This document shows, piece after piece, positions 1-5,858 of a DNA stretch of 5,858 nucleotides (positions are counted from its first letter, which is position 1; every line of letters starts with the position of its first letter). The stretch is from assembly GCA_002309955.1 (NCBI GenBank), contig DBXQ01000124.1, positions 1 to 5,858 of the forward strand. The letters are read 5' to 3'. This DNA comes from Bacteroidales bacterium UBA1208. GTDB lineage: Bacteria > Bacteroidota > Bacteroidia > Bacteroidales > P3. The position numbers were made by a program, and so were the translations under genes. The notes under the pieces were generated by a model, which had not been told where the DNA came from, made no database searches, and worked only from the letters and a program-made list of their open reading frames with translations.

Positions 1-279
1 ATTCAGAACAGCATCGACTCCCCGGAAAACGCCAGCCCGCTCTTCTCCGTCAGCCCCAACCCTGCTCGCTCCTCCGTCTCCGTATCCCTCGCCAACCCCG
101 CCGACCCTGGTTGCTCACTCTCTCTCCGCGACGCTTCCGGCCACGAAGTCCGCACACTTCCCCTCCCCGCAGGCTCCTCCCACACCACTCTCTCCGTCAA
201 GAACCTCCCTGTAGGCCCCTACTTCATCACCCTCACTACCCCCGACAACTCTTCCACCCTCAAACTCATCCTCCAGTGA
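1..279 (+). CDS. 3' end of a T9SS-secreted protein (C-terminal sorting domain only)
   Basis: Partial gene: an open frame runs in from the left edge and gives 92 residues before TGA at 277-279. About 14 linker residues (Ile-Gln-Asn-Ser...) precede a domain starting FSVSPNPARSS. That domain has the marks of the T9SS type A sorting domain: an SPNP motif at the first strand, a Leu-Arg-Asp-Ala-Ser-Gly-His-Glu-Val turn, a Leu-Pro-Val-Gly-Pro-Tyr-Phe segment matching the family's L-x-x-G-x-Y, and a final strand ending KLILQ. In this family the domain directs cargo across the outer membrane and is usually removed on the surface. The passenger is outside the window, so its function is unknown. From residue 15 onward the protein is identical to the end of the next gene except Val71, which is Ala there. 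Codons are extremely C-rich. Identity as a sorting domain is confident; the rest is not determinable. Confidence 0.9.
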   Translation: MQNSIDSPENASPLFSVSPNPARSSVSVSLANPADPGCSLSLRDASGHEVRTLPLPAGSSHTTLSVKNLPVGPYFITLTTPDNSSTLKLILQ

Positions 280-392
280 CACCCTCCCTTACATACCCCG
301 GTCTTCGCCGTGCCTTCCACAGGCATACGCTTCCTTATGTATTCCCTACCGTATGCCGTTCTATTGGTTTGTTATATGCTGAACAGCACAGC
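43..392 (+). repeat. 350-bp direct repeat, copy 1: sorting domain plus downstream region
   Basis: Base-by-base alignment with 5509-5858 at a constant offset of 5466 shows only five differences: C54/T5520, C81/T5547, T159/C5625, T212/C5678 and C350/A5816. Three are synonymous, one changes Val to Ala, and one lies after the stop. The left boundary is sharp and falls exactly on the Phe codon that opens the sorting domain; the linkers before it do not align. The right end of the repeat cannot be seen because copy 2 runs into the window edge. The offset is a multiple of three, so the copies are in the same frame. Confidence 0.97.
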
Positions 393-413
393 CCGAAACC
401 GGGGTATGTTTTT
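291..413 (+). terminator. Possible terminator: 12-bp inverted repeat closing a structured loop, then a T-run
   Basis: The left arm ACATACCCCGGT (291-302) is perfectly complementary to ACCGGGGTATGT (398-409). With one bulged C the pairing extends by TTCG/CGAA (304-307 with 394-397). The right arm runs straight into a T-run (409-413). The left arm starts 12 bases after the stop of the upstream gene, a suitable place for a transcript end. The enclosed 95 bases hold smaller alternative hairpins: TGCCT/AGGCA (311-315 with 321-325) and GGCATACG/CGTATGCC (322-329 with 350-357), which exclude each other. A loop this long is unusual for an intrinsic terminator. A small mobile or REP-like element with 12-bp terminal inverted repeats is an alternative. 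The pairing is seen; the function is inferred. Confidence 0.4.
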
Positions 414-441
414 ACCAACAATTTTACACGTTAACACATTC
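403..441 (+). repeat. 39-bp direct repeat, copy 1
   Basis: The unit starts GGTATGTTTTTACC and ends CGTTAACACATTC. It recurs at 469-506 with a single difference, one fewer T in the internal T-run (TTTT at 422-425, TTT in copy 2). Each copy begins inside the right arm of an inverted repeat, so the two together form two successive 'inverted repeat plus tail' units in front of the large gene. It contains the palindrome GTTAAC. Confidence 0.93.
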
Positions 442-443
442 TG

Positions 444-479
444 ACCATTTTCGTGACCTCACGAAAATGGTATGTTTTT
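444..479 (+). terminator. Perfect 13-bp palindrome followed by a T-run (possible terminator or regulatory hairpin)
   Basis: ACCATTTTCGTGA (444-456) and TCACGAAAATGGT (459-471) are perfect reverse complements separated by CC. As RNA this gives a 12-bp stem with a four-base loop, and TTTTT follows at 475-479. The form fits a Rho-independent terminator, although the stem is only moderately GC-rich. It lies 73 bases before the large gene's start codon. It could stop readthrough from the upstream gene, act as an attenuator in the large gene's leader, or be a protein-binding operator in DNA form. The palindrome is certain; the role is not. Confidence 0.45.
448..478 (+). promoter_or_regulatory. Weak candidate Bacteroidales-type promoter
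   Basis: TATGTTTT at 471-478 matches seven of eight positions of the Bacteroides -7 element TAnnTTTG. TTTT at 448-451, 19 bases upstream, matches three of four positions of the -33 element TTTG. A start just downstream would leave a leader of roughly 55-60 bases before the ATG at 544. The same TATGTTTT occurs at 405-412 without a good -33 partner. The match overlaps the palindrome and is made of common T-rich sequence, so it could be chance. Confidence 0.2.
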
Positions 480-506
480 ACCAACAATTTACACGTTAAC
501 ACATTC
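469..506 (+). repeat. 38-bp direct repeat, copy 2
   Basis: Same unit as 403-441, lacking one T. It begins at the last two G of the palindrome's right arm (469-470) and ends 37 bases before the start codon of the large gene. An internal TGGTA/TACCA pairing (468-472 with 479-483) could form a small hairpin competing with the larger palindrome. The near-perfect match implies recent local duplication or selection on a binding site. Confidence 0.93.
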
Positions 507-546
507 AATAGAACCCGTCTTATATCAATAAATATCTAAAATCATG
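507..546 (+). promoter_or_regulatory. AT-rich leader and translation start without Shine-Dalgarno
   Basis: The bases just before ATG 544 (AATATCTAAAATC) contain no GGAGG-like purine run at the usual distance. That is common in Bacteroidota, where A-rich unstructured leaders serve for initiation. An in-frame TAA at 529-531 means no upstream in-frame start is possible, and the ATG is immediately followed by a good signal peptide, so the start is well supported. Confidence 0.6.
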
Positions 547-3500
547 AAACATGGATTGTTCTTCTTGTTCGTATTGTTCAGCTTTGGTGCCGTTCATGCA
601 CAGGCAGAACCTGACAGTTGTCGTATCACTACATTGCCGTATGTGGAAAATTTTTCATCATGCCCGGGCAATACGATGGGGGACGATAGCACTTTTGTGC
701 CTTGTTGGGAACGGTTGTGCAGCAGTGGCGGAGCTCCGTCGATGTTGCAGTATCTGACAACGAGGAGCTATGCGGGTGTCGACCGGGTGATGCTCTCGAT
801 TGGCACTACTCTTCTGCCGGACAATTATTCGTGTGTGGTGTTGCCGATGTTGGACAGTAGTCTTTTTGCCGATGCACCGCTGCAACTGAGGGTGCGCATC
901 AGTCATTCCGTACCGACGGACGACATTCCGTTCTATTTTATTGGGATGGCGGACTCTATTATTGGTATGATGAACTCAGCCATCGTTGATCCAAGCATCA
1001 TTGATACTATGGGCATGCGGTCTCTTCGCTACACAGCAGAGCCGTATGATGTGATTTTTCCGCTAATCGACAGTGTTGCACGGCGGCAACGTGTTGCGTT
1101 GTTGTTCAGTAATCTGGGCAACTTAAGGGTGTTTATTGAGAAGGTGACCATTGAGTATGTTCCTGTTTGTGGCACGGTGCATAGCCTGCGGTGCAGTTCT
1201 ATCGGCTCTAACCGGGCGATGCTGAACTGGGATTACTCACAGGGTTCTGTACCGGCTACTATTTCATACACTGCCAGACTCTATCCATACTTCTCCGGGC
1301 ACCAGCTGCCGCCAAACGCATCTATTATCCAATCGCTCTCCACCACTGGGCCAAGTCTTTCGCTAAGCGAGCTGACAGCAAACACGATGTACTGTCTGGC
1401 GGTGTCGTTTTCGTGCCCGTTCACTACCGACAGTGCGGCTCAATGGGAGATTTTGCCTTTGGCGACACCGCAGCTGACGGACTCTTGTCCACTGCCGACG
1501 GTGTTCCGCACAGATGTGACAGACTCCAGTTTGACTATCGAATGGTTTCCCAACATGAACAATATGACGTGGGACATTTCTTATCGTTTTTATGAATCGG
1601 GGCGGTACGGCATGGAGGTTTCTCTTGCGGTGGATTATCCCGATTCGGTATACACGCTGGGCGGTTTGCTGCCGGGAAATCAATATAAGTTTGTAATCCG
1701 TCCATCGTGTAACCGGGAGAGACTCGTGGAGACGGAATTTTCCACCACATGTCCCGACACGATTCCGCTTCCTTATTTCGAGAATTTTGAGAATTATGGC
1801 CTGAATTGCTGGTCTATCCCAGGGGCTACAGGTGCATCTGGACTTTTGCTTCACGACATGAATGTTTCGAATCGTTTTGTCTATATGCAATGGTGGAATA
1901 TGGTAATATGTCCTCCTATTGTGGACCATCCGGTGTCGGAGTTGATGGTTAAGGGTTATTTGCTGTGCCGCAGTGTTGGCAGTTTGGCGTTGGGAGTGGT
2001 TTATAACAATGATTATACATCATTCGTTCCCATCGACACGGTAACGATTTCTACCCCCGGTGCATGGGAACCATTTGTGGCTTATCTTGACGGCTATTCG
2101 GATACGGGAGGACGGTTGGCATTGCGGAGCATGGATGATGATCTTTCTTTTGACAATTTGACTATTGATGTGATTCCTTCCTGCCGTCAGCCCGAGGCTG
2201 TGGAGGCAACAGTCACGTCTACCCGCACGGCAACGCTGCGTTGGCACGATCCTAACAATGCCAACAGTTACCAAATTGAATACGGCCCACACGGTTTCAC
2301 CCTCGGCGAGGGGACACAGCTGAGTGTGGTGGTCGACACGGCAACGCTGGCTGGACTACACCATTCAACCCGCTATGATGTTTATGTCCGCACGTCGTGT
2401 ATGGGCGAATATTCGGAGTGGTCGTTGCCAATCTCGTTTGTTACATCGTGTGGCGATATTGATTATTTGCCTTATATGGAGGATTTCGATAGTTGGGAAG
2501 GCGCTAATATTTCGGGAACTCATTTTATCCCTTGCTGGCGGACGGATTCCTATTACTATCCCCCAAACATCTGGTATTACACTGATGAGCAGGGTTTGAG
2601 CAACAATTGCCTGAGACTTTCATCGTCGTTTGGAGGAGGCTCTAATGCCATTCTCCCCCGGATGAACCGTAGCCGCATCGATGTCCACGGCACAAAAGTC
2701 TCGGTAGATGCGTGGCATGAGGGCGAACCCCGTCCGGGTCGTTACAAAATGATTGTCGGTGTAAAGGGGTCTACCTTGAATTTCTTCCCCGTTGACACAC
2801 TGACTCTCTCCAATGTTCCGCAACGCTACGAAGTTTATTTCGACTCTTATCCCGACACAGGCGAATATATCACCTTCCTTGTTCCAGATAATACGGTACT
2901 AATTGACAATGTTGTAGTAGATTACATACCCAATTGCCGTTCGGCCAGAGGATTGAGGGCAAGCCATGTAGACTCAACCCACGCACAATTGTCGTGGAAT
3001 CCACGCAGCGTCGGCACCCAATGGCAGATAGTTTATGGCCCTTGCGGTTTCGACCCCGACAACCCATCGGCTTCGGAGGGTCACACCGGTACAATGATTG
3101 CTACAGGCTCCACCTGTACTCTAAACGGATTGCATCCCGCAACAGAATACGATGTGTATATACGCACCCTATGTCCCCGCGGGTTTCCGCTTCCGGGAAC
3201 AGACACAAGCCAATGGTCTGTAGCACCCCTGCTGGTTACCACCACACAGACCCCTGCACGCCTTCCTTATTATTGCAACTTTGAAGACAGCACAGAGGCT
3301 TTTCGTTGGCAGACATATAGCAACCGGGTTTTCCAATGGCACTATGGTGCCGACACGGGCGATAACGGTTTCTGCTACCAGTTCAAGACCGTCAATGGTG
3401 GACTGGGATATTATTCCTCCTCTACGATCAATGCTGTGGTGTACCGTGATATTGATTTCAGCAGTATGCCCTCCACAGCCACTGGCTATATCAACAGCAC

Positions 3501-5745
3501 GAGTATTGCCTTCAGTTACAAAAACAGTAGCCTCACAAATATCAGAAACTACCGGTTCAAGGTTCTTCTGGTAGACCCCGCACTCCCGCCCTTGTATACA
3601 AACTATATTGGCGACAATCCTTGGTCAGTATATCCAAACCGCGTCTCACGTGAGATAGCGTCCCTCACACCTCACTCCGAATGGACAACCGACACTATCA
3701 ATCTTGACACCCTCCGTGGAACCTACCGACTGGTCTTCTTCGTGTCAATCGAAACCATGGGTGATTACACCGATATTCCTATGAGTATTGACAATGTAGA
3801 AGTATTCCCCACCCAATGCCCGCGTCCTTTTGACATGAATACCACCGCTATCAACGACTCCTCCGCCGACCTTACATGGTACGGCGACCCTGTCCAAGAC
3901 TATCAAGTTACCGTGATTCAATATGCTGAAAATTCCTACTTCATCGACACCATCGTTGTCGACACTGTCCATACCAACCACATCCATATCGGCATGCTCG
4001 ACGCTCTTACCACCTACTATGCCCAGGTAAGACGCATCTGTAGAGAAGGCGACCTTTCCAACCCCTCCGATTTATTTTCATTCACCACTCCTCTGTGCAA
4101 CGAGATGCGTTCCGACACCGTAGAAAACGGTCCCACCACCGATGATAACAAATCGAACGACCTTCCCATCACGCGCTACCAACCCTACTCCTACACACAA
4201 CAGATCTTCCCTGCCTCAGCCTTTGCCGGCCCCGGCTCCATCCAAGCCATCAACATCCGGTACTGCTCCCAGGCCACACCCAACTCCCACGGCAATACCC
4301 GCATCTATTTATGTCATACCGTTTCCAATAGCTTCCATAACTCTAACGACTTCATCGACCCCTCCTTGATGCAACTTGTCTACATTGGTCCCATGCCCTC
4401 CCGCAATGGATGGAACAAAATAGTTCTGCAGACCCCGTTCGAATACGACGGCTCAAGCAATGTGGTTCTGGCCGTACTCAACAACGTTAATAGCACCAAA
4501 CCCAATGGCTACTATGTCAACACCTACGACGAACCCGTAAGCATCATCTTACATGGCAACAGCGAAATCGAACCCAGTTCGCTGCAAGCTCTATGGGACT
4601 ATGTTGGAACAAGAAAACTGTCAAGTTCACGCAACCACATCATTTTCGATTTCTGCCCCGGATCCCAGTGTCCCTCGCCCAAACTCAAAAAGCCCAACCT
4701 CCGTTACAGTCGTGTCACCCTGCGATGGCATGGCACAACCGCCAACAACTACGAAGTGAACTACCGTCTCAACACCCCCACCGACGATTGGACTTCCCTC
4801 TTTACCTCCGACACCTCCATCACCATCAACGACATCTACCCCAACTACCTGTACATATTTCGTGTACGTTCCATCTGCAACGACTACATTCTACCTCAAT
4901 GGTCTTATGGCACCTTCCGCACCTCGCTCTACGACTGTGCATTCCCCGAAAACCTGCATATCACATCTATGGACTTCAACCAAGTGTCCTTTGCATGGAC
5001 TCCCGACGAAAACAACAGCAGATACGGACTTCACCTCCACAACTCCACCTTGGACTCAACCCTCTTCTGCTATGCCGACCGCATAACCATCGAAGGACTT
5101 GAACGTGGTGTCACCTACTATGCCACAGTCAAAGCCTTCTGCTCGCCCGACGACCACGATGGTGACTGGAGCGACCCCTTGCCCTTCACCACTCCCACCT
5201 GTCCCAACTCCACCAATCTTACTTACAGCGACCTGCAAGGCAACAGCGTGGTACTCGACTGGGATTCACCCGACTCCGTATCACTTTGGGAAATACAATA
5301 CGGATCCATCGGATTCGACCAAGGCTACGGCATTTCCGTCATCACCGACACCCATCCTTATACCATTCGCGGATTGATAGGTGAAAGCGGCTACGATGCC
5401 TATGTGCGATCCATCTGCGACTCCGACCTCGTTAGCGAACAATGGTCCAACGTCGTCACCTTCACCACTCCTTACAGCGACATCACCCCCACGCCTGAGG
5501 AAAAGCCGTTCTCCGTCAGTCCCAACCCTGCTCGCTCCTCCGTCTCTGTATCCCTCGCCAACCCCGCCGACCCTGGTTGCTCACTCTCTCTCCGCGACGC
5601 TTCCGGCCACGAAGTCCGCACACTCCCCCTCCCCGCAGGCTCCTCCCACACCACTCTCTCCGTCAAGAACCTCCCTGCAGGCCCCTACTTCATCACCCTC
5701 ACTACCCCCGACAACTCTTCCACCCTCAAACTCATCCTCCAGTGA
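544..5745 (+). CDS. Large T9SS-secreted multidomain protein with FN3-like and jelly-roll-like modules, adhesin-like
   Basis: Intact 1733-residue gene. Residues 1-19 are a signal peptide (MKHG, hydrophobic FFLFVLFSF core, VHA cleavage site before QAEP). Four jelly-roll/MAM-like modules each open with an LPY-x-x-x-F motif (31-37, 409-415, 642-648, 907-913); three end with a D-N-hydrophobic strand leading into Cys, and the first has I-E-K there. FN3-like modules start near Cys 209, 315, 547, 798, 1092, 1376, 1465 and 1553. Each has a Trp on its B strand and a late Tyr-x-x-x-Val-Arg-x-x-Cys or similar strand, so each can form a disulfide. A different module fills about 1185-1371 (motifs QPYSYTQQIFPAS, GWNKIVLQTPFEYDG). 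A Thr/Pro-rich linker leads to the sorting domain at 1656-1733. Sec export and T9SS surface delivery follow from these ends. Binding to host, polysaccharide or other cells is inference; no enzyme motif was found. The 5' part is G/T-rich and the 3' part strongly C-rich. Confidence 0.93.
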   Translation: MKHGLFFLFVLFSFGAVHAQAEPDSCRITTLPYVENFSSCPGNTMGDDSTFVPCWERLCSSGGAPSMLQYLTTRSYAGVDRVMLSIGTTLLPDNYSCVVLPMLDSSLFADAPLQLRVRISHSVPTDDIPFYFIGMADSIIGMMNSAIVDPSIIDTMGMRSLRYTAEPYDVIFPLIDSVARRQRVALLFSNLGNLRVFIEKVTIEYVPVCGTVHSLRCSSIGSNRAMLNWDYSQGSVPATISYTARLYPYFSGHQLPPNASIIQSLSTTGPSLSLSELTANTMYCLAVSFSCPFTTDSAAQWEILPLATPQLTDSCPLPTVFRTDVTDSSLTIEWFPNMNNMTWDISYRFYESGRYGMEVSLAVDYPDSVYTLGGLLPGNQYKFVIRPSCNRERLVETEFSTTCPDTIPLPYFENFENYGLNCWSIPGATGASGLLLHDMNVSNRFVYMQWWNMVICPPIVDHPVSELMVKGYLLCRSVGSLALGVVYNNDYTSFVPIDTVTISTPGAWEPFVAYLDGYSDTGGRLALRSMDDDLSFDNLTIDVIPSCRQPEAVEATVTSTRTATLRWHDPNNANSYQIEYGPHGFTLGEGTQLSVVVDTATLAGLHHSTRYDVYVRTSCMGEYSEWSLPISFVTSCGDIDYLPYMEDFDSWEGANISGTHFIPCWRTDSYYYPPNIWYYTDEQGLSNNCLRLSSSFGGGSNAILPRMNRSRIDVHGTKVSVDAWHEGEPRPGRYKMIVGVKGSTLNFFPVDTLTLSNVPQRYEVYFDSYPDTGEYITFLVPDNTVLIDNVVVDYIPNCRSARGLRASHVDSTHAQLSWNPRSVGTQWQIVYGPCGFDPDNPSASEGHTGTMIATGSTCTLNGLHPATEYDVYIRTLCPRGFPLPGTDTSQWSVAPLLVTTTQTPARLPYYCNFEDSTEAFRWQTYSNRVFQWHYGADTGDNGFCYQFKTVNGGLGYYSSSTINAVVYRDIDFSSMPSTATGYINSTSIAFSYKNSSLTNIRNYRFKVLLVDPALPPLYTNYIGDNPWSVYPNRVSREIASLTPHSEWTTDTINLDTLRGTYRLVFFVSIETMGDYTDIPMSIDNVEVFPTQCPRPFDMNTTAINDSSADLTWYGDPVQDYQVTVIQYAENSYFIDTIVVDTVHTNHIHIGMLDALTTYYAQVRRICREGDLSNPSDLFSFTTPLCNEMRSDTVENGPTTDDNKSNDLPITRYQPYSYTQQIFPASAFAGPGSIQAINIRYCSQATPNSHGNTRIYLCHTVSNSFHNSNDFIDPSLMQLVYIGPMPSRNGWNKIVLQTPFEYDGSSNVVLAVLNNVNSTKPNGYYVNTYDEPVSIILHGNSEIEPSSLQALWDYVGTRKLSSSRNHIIFDFCPGSQCPSPKLKKPNLRYSRVTLRWHGTTANNYEVNYRLNTPTDDWTSLFTSDTSITINDIYPNYLYIFRVRSICNDYILPQWSYGTFRTSLYDCAFPENLHITSMDFNQVSFAWTPDENNSRYGLHLHNSTLDSTLFCYADRITIEGLERGVTYYATVKAFCSPDDHDGDWSDPLPFTTPTCPNSTNLTYSDLQGNSVVLDWDSPDSVSLWEIQYGSIGFDQGYGISVITDTHPYTIRGLIGESGYDAYVRSICDSDLVSEQWSNVVTFTTPYSDITPTPEEKPFSVSPNPARSSVSVSLANPADPGCSLSLRDASGHEVRTLPLPAGSSHTTLSVKNLPAGPYFITLTTPDNSSTLKLILQ
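4096..4656 (+). other. Distinct non-FN3 module inside the large protein (residues about 1185-1371)
   Basis: This segment lies between Cys1185 and Cys1371 and interrupts the FN3 series. It lacks the LPY-x-x-x-F opening and the closing D-N strand of the four jelly-roll-like modules. Visible landmarks are RYQPYSYTQQIF, a hydrophobic strand AINIRYC, NTRIYLCHTVSNSF, LVYIGPMP, GWNKIVLQTPFEYDG and NVVLAVLNN. From memory, similar YSY-x-Q...GW-x-x-I-x-L...F-x-Y-D-G segments occur in other Bacteroidales FN3/T9SS proteins, where they are generally unnamed. It looks like an all-beta domain, perhaps the main binding head; that role is inference. Confidence 0.6.
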
Positions 5746-5858
5746 CACCCTCCCTTACATACCCCGGTCTTCGCCGTGCCTTCCACAGGCATACGCTTCC
5801 TTATGTATTCCCTACAGTATGCCGTTCTATTGGTTTGTTATATGCTGAACAGCACAGC
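5509..5858 (+). repeat. 350-bp direct repeat, copy 2: sorting domain plus downstream region, running off the edge
   Basis: Matches 43-392 with five differences. It encodes residues 1656-1733 of the large protein, the TGA at 5743-5745, and 113 bases beyond. It is still matching when the window ends, so the true unit is at least 350 bp. If it continues like copy 1, the right arm ACCGGGGTATGT should appear at about 5864-5875, just outside the window. Confidence 0.97.
5746..5858 (+). other. 3' non-coding region of the large gene with hairpin-forming sequence
   Basis: No gene starts here. The left arm ACATACCCCGGT is at 5757-5768; its partner would lie past the edge. The inner hairpin GGCATAC/GTATGCC (5788-5794 with 5817-5823) keeps seven pairs. 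The eighth pair present in the first copy (G329-C350) is lost because the base at 5816 is A. The TGCCT/AGGCA hairpin (5777-5781 with 5787-5791) is unchanged. It probably marks the transcript end of the large gene, as the equivalent region may for the first gene. Confidence 0.5.

Noticed and set aside
3..200. Minus-strand frame repeated at 5472-5666 with almost the same product
   Set aside because: Its conservation follows from the DNA repeat carrying the sorting domain on the plus strand; it has no independent support.
291..409. Insertion sequence
   Set aside because: No transposase is encoded and flanking duplication is at most TT/TT; at best it could be a non-autonomous element, so it is listed as a possible terminator with that alternative.
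111..434. A 107-codon open frame overlapping the end of the first gene
   Set aside because: It is out of phase with the clear sorting-domain frame, Pro/His/Arg-rich, and crosses the inverted-repeat region; it resembles no protein.
403..506. Possible minimal CRISPR (two 38-39-bp repeats with a 27-base gap)
   Set aside because: Only two copies exist, the gap contains most of a palindrome that continues into the repeat, and no cas gene is present.
1363..1929. A 188-codon open frame on the minus strand, plus shorter minus-strand frames elsewhere
   Set aside because: It lies wholly within the well-supported large gene, has no recognisable domain and is rich in Arg/His/Gln as expected of an antisense shadow.
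4593..5102. Plus-strand open frames in other phases in the C-rich 3' half (also 5381-5848)
   Set aside because: Their products are low-complexity Pro/Ser/Thr/His, a by-product of C-rich codons in the true frame; no domain or start signal supports them.

Overview
The window looks like a piece of a Bacteroidota (probably Bacteroidales) chromosome. The main evidence is two consecutive genes ending in a type A sorting domain of the type IX secretion system (T9SS), which is confined to that phylum. Other support is a long secreted protein built from fibronectin-III-like (FN3-like) and jelly-roll-like modules, and an AT-rich translation start without a Shine-Dalgarno sequence. I cannot name the species.

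Layout: positions 1-279 hold the last 92 codons of a gene whose passenger region lies outside the window; almost all that is visible is its C-terminal sorting domain. Positions 280-543 are a 264-base intergenic region full of structure: a 12-bp inverted repeat closing a 95-base loop, a perfect 13-bp palindrome, two 38-39-bp direct repeats, T-runs after each inverted repeat, and an AT-rich leader. Positions 544-5745 are one intact gene for a 1733-residue exported protein: signal peptide, four jelly-roll-like modules, eight FN3-like modules, one distinct module at about residues 1185-1371, and the sorting domain. Positions 5746-5858 repeat the sequence that follows the first gene. No RNA gene, CRISPR array, transposase or other gene is visible.

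Both products should be made with an N-terminal signal peptide (seen only for the second), cross the inner membrane by Sec, and be carried over the outer membrane by T9SS using the C-terminal domain. The 1733-residue protein is most simply a surface-attached or released adhesin-like protein; no catalytic domain was recognised.

The most notable signal is a 350-base direct repeat (43-392 and 5509-5858, five differences, about 98.6% identical). It begins exactly at the first codon of the sorting domain and continues through the stop codon into the downstream region up to the window edge. The sequence before it is unrelated in the two genes. The sorting domain plus its downstream region therefore behaves like a conserved 3' cassette joined to different passengers, consistent with recent duplication, gene conversion or passenger exchange. 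The large gene also changes base composition along its length, from G/T-rich with mixed third positions to strongly C-rich on the coding strand.
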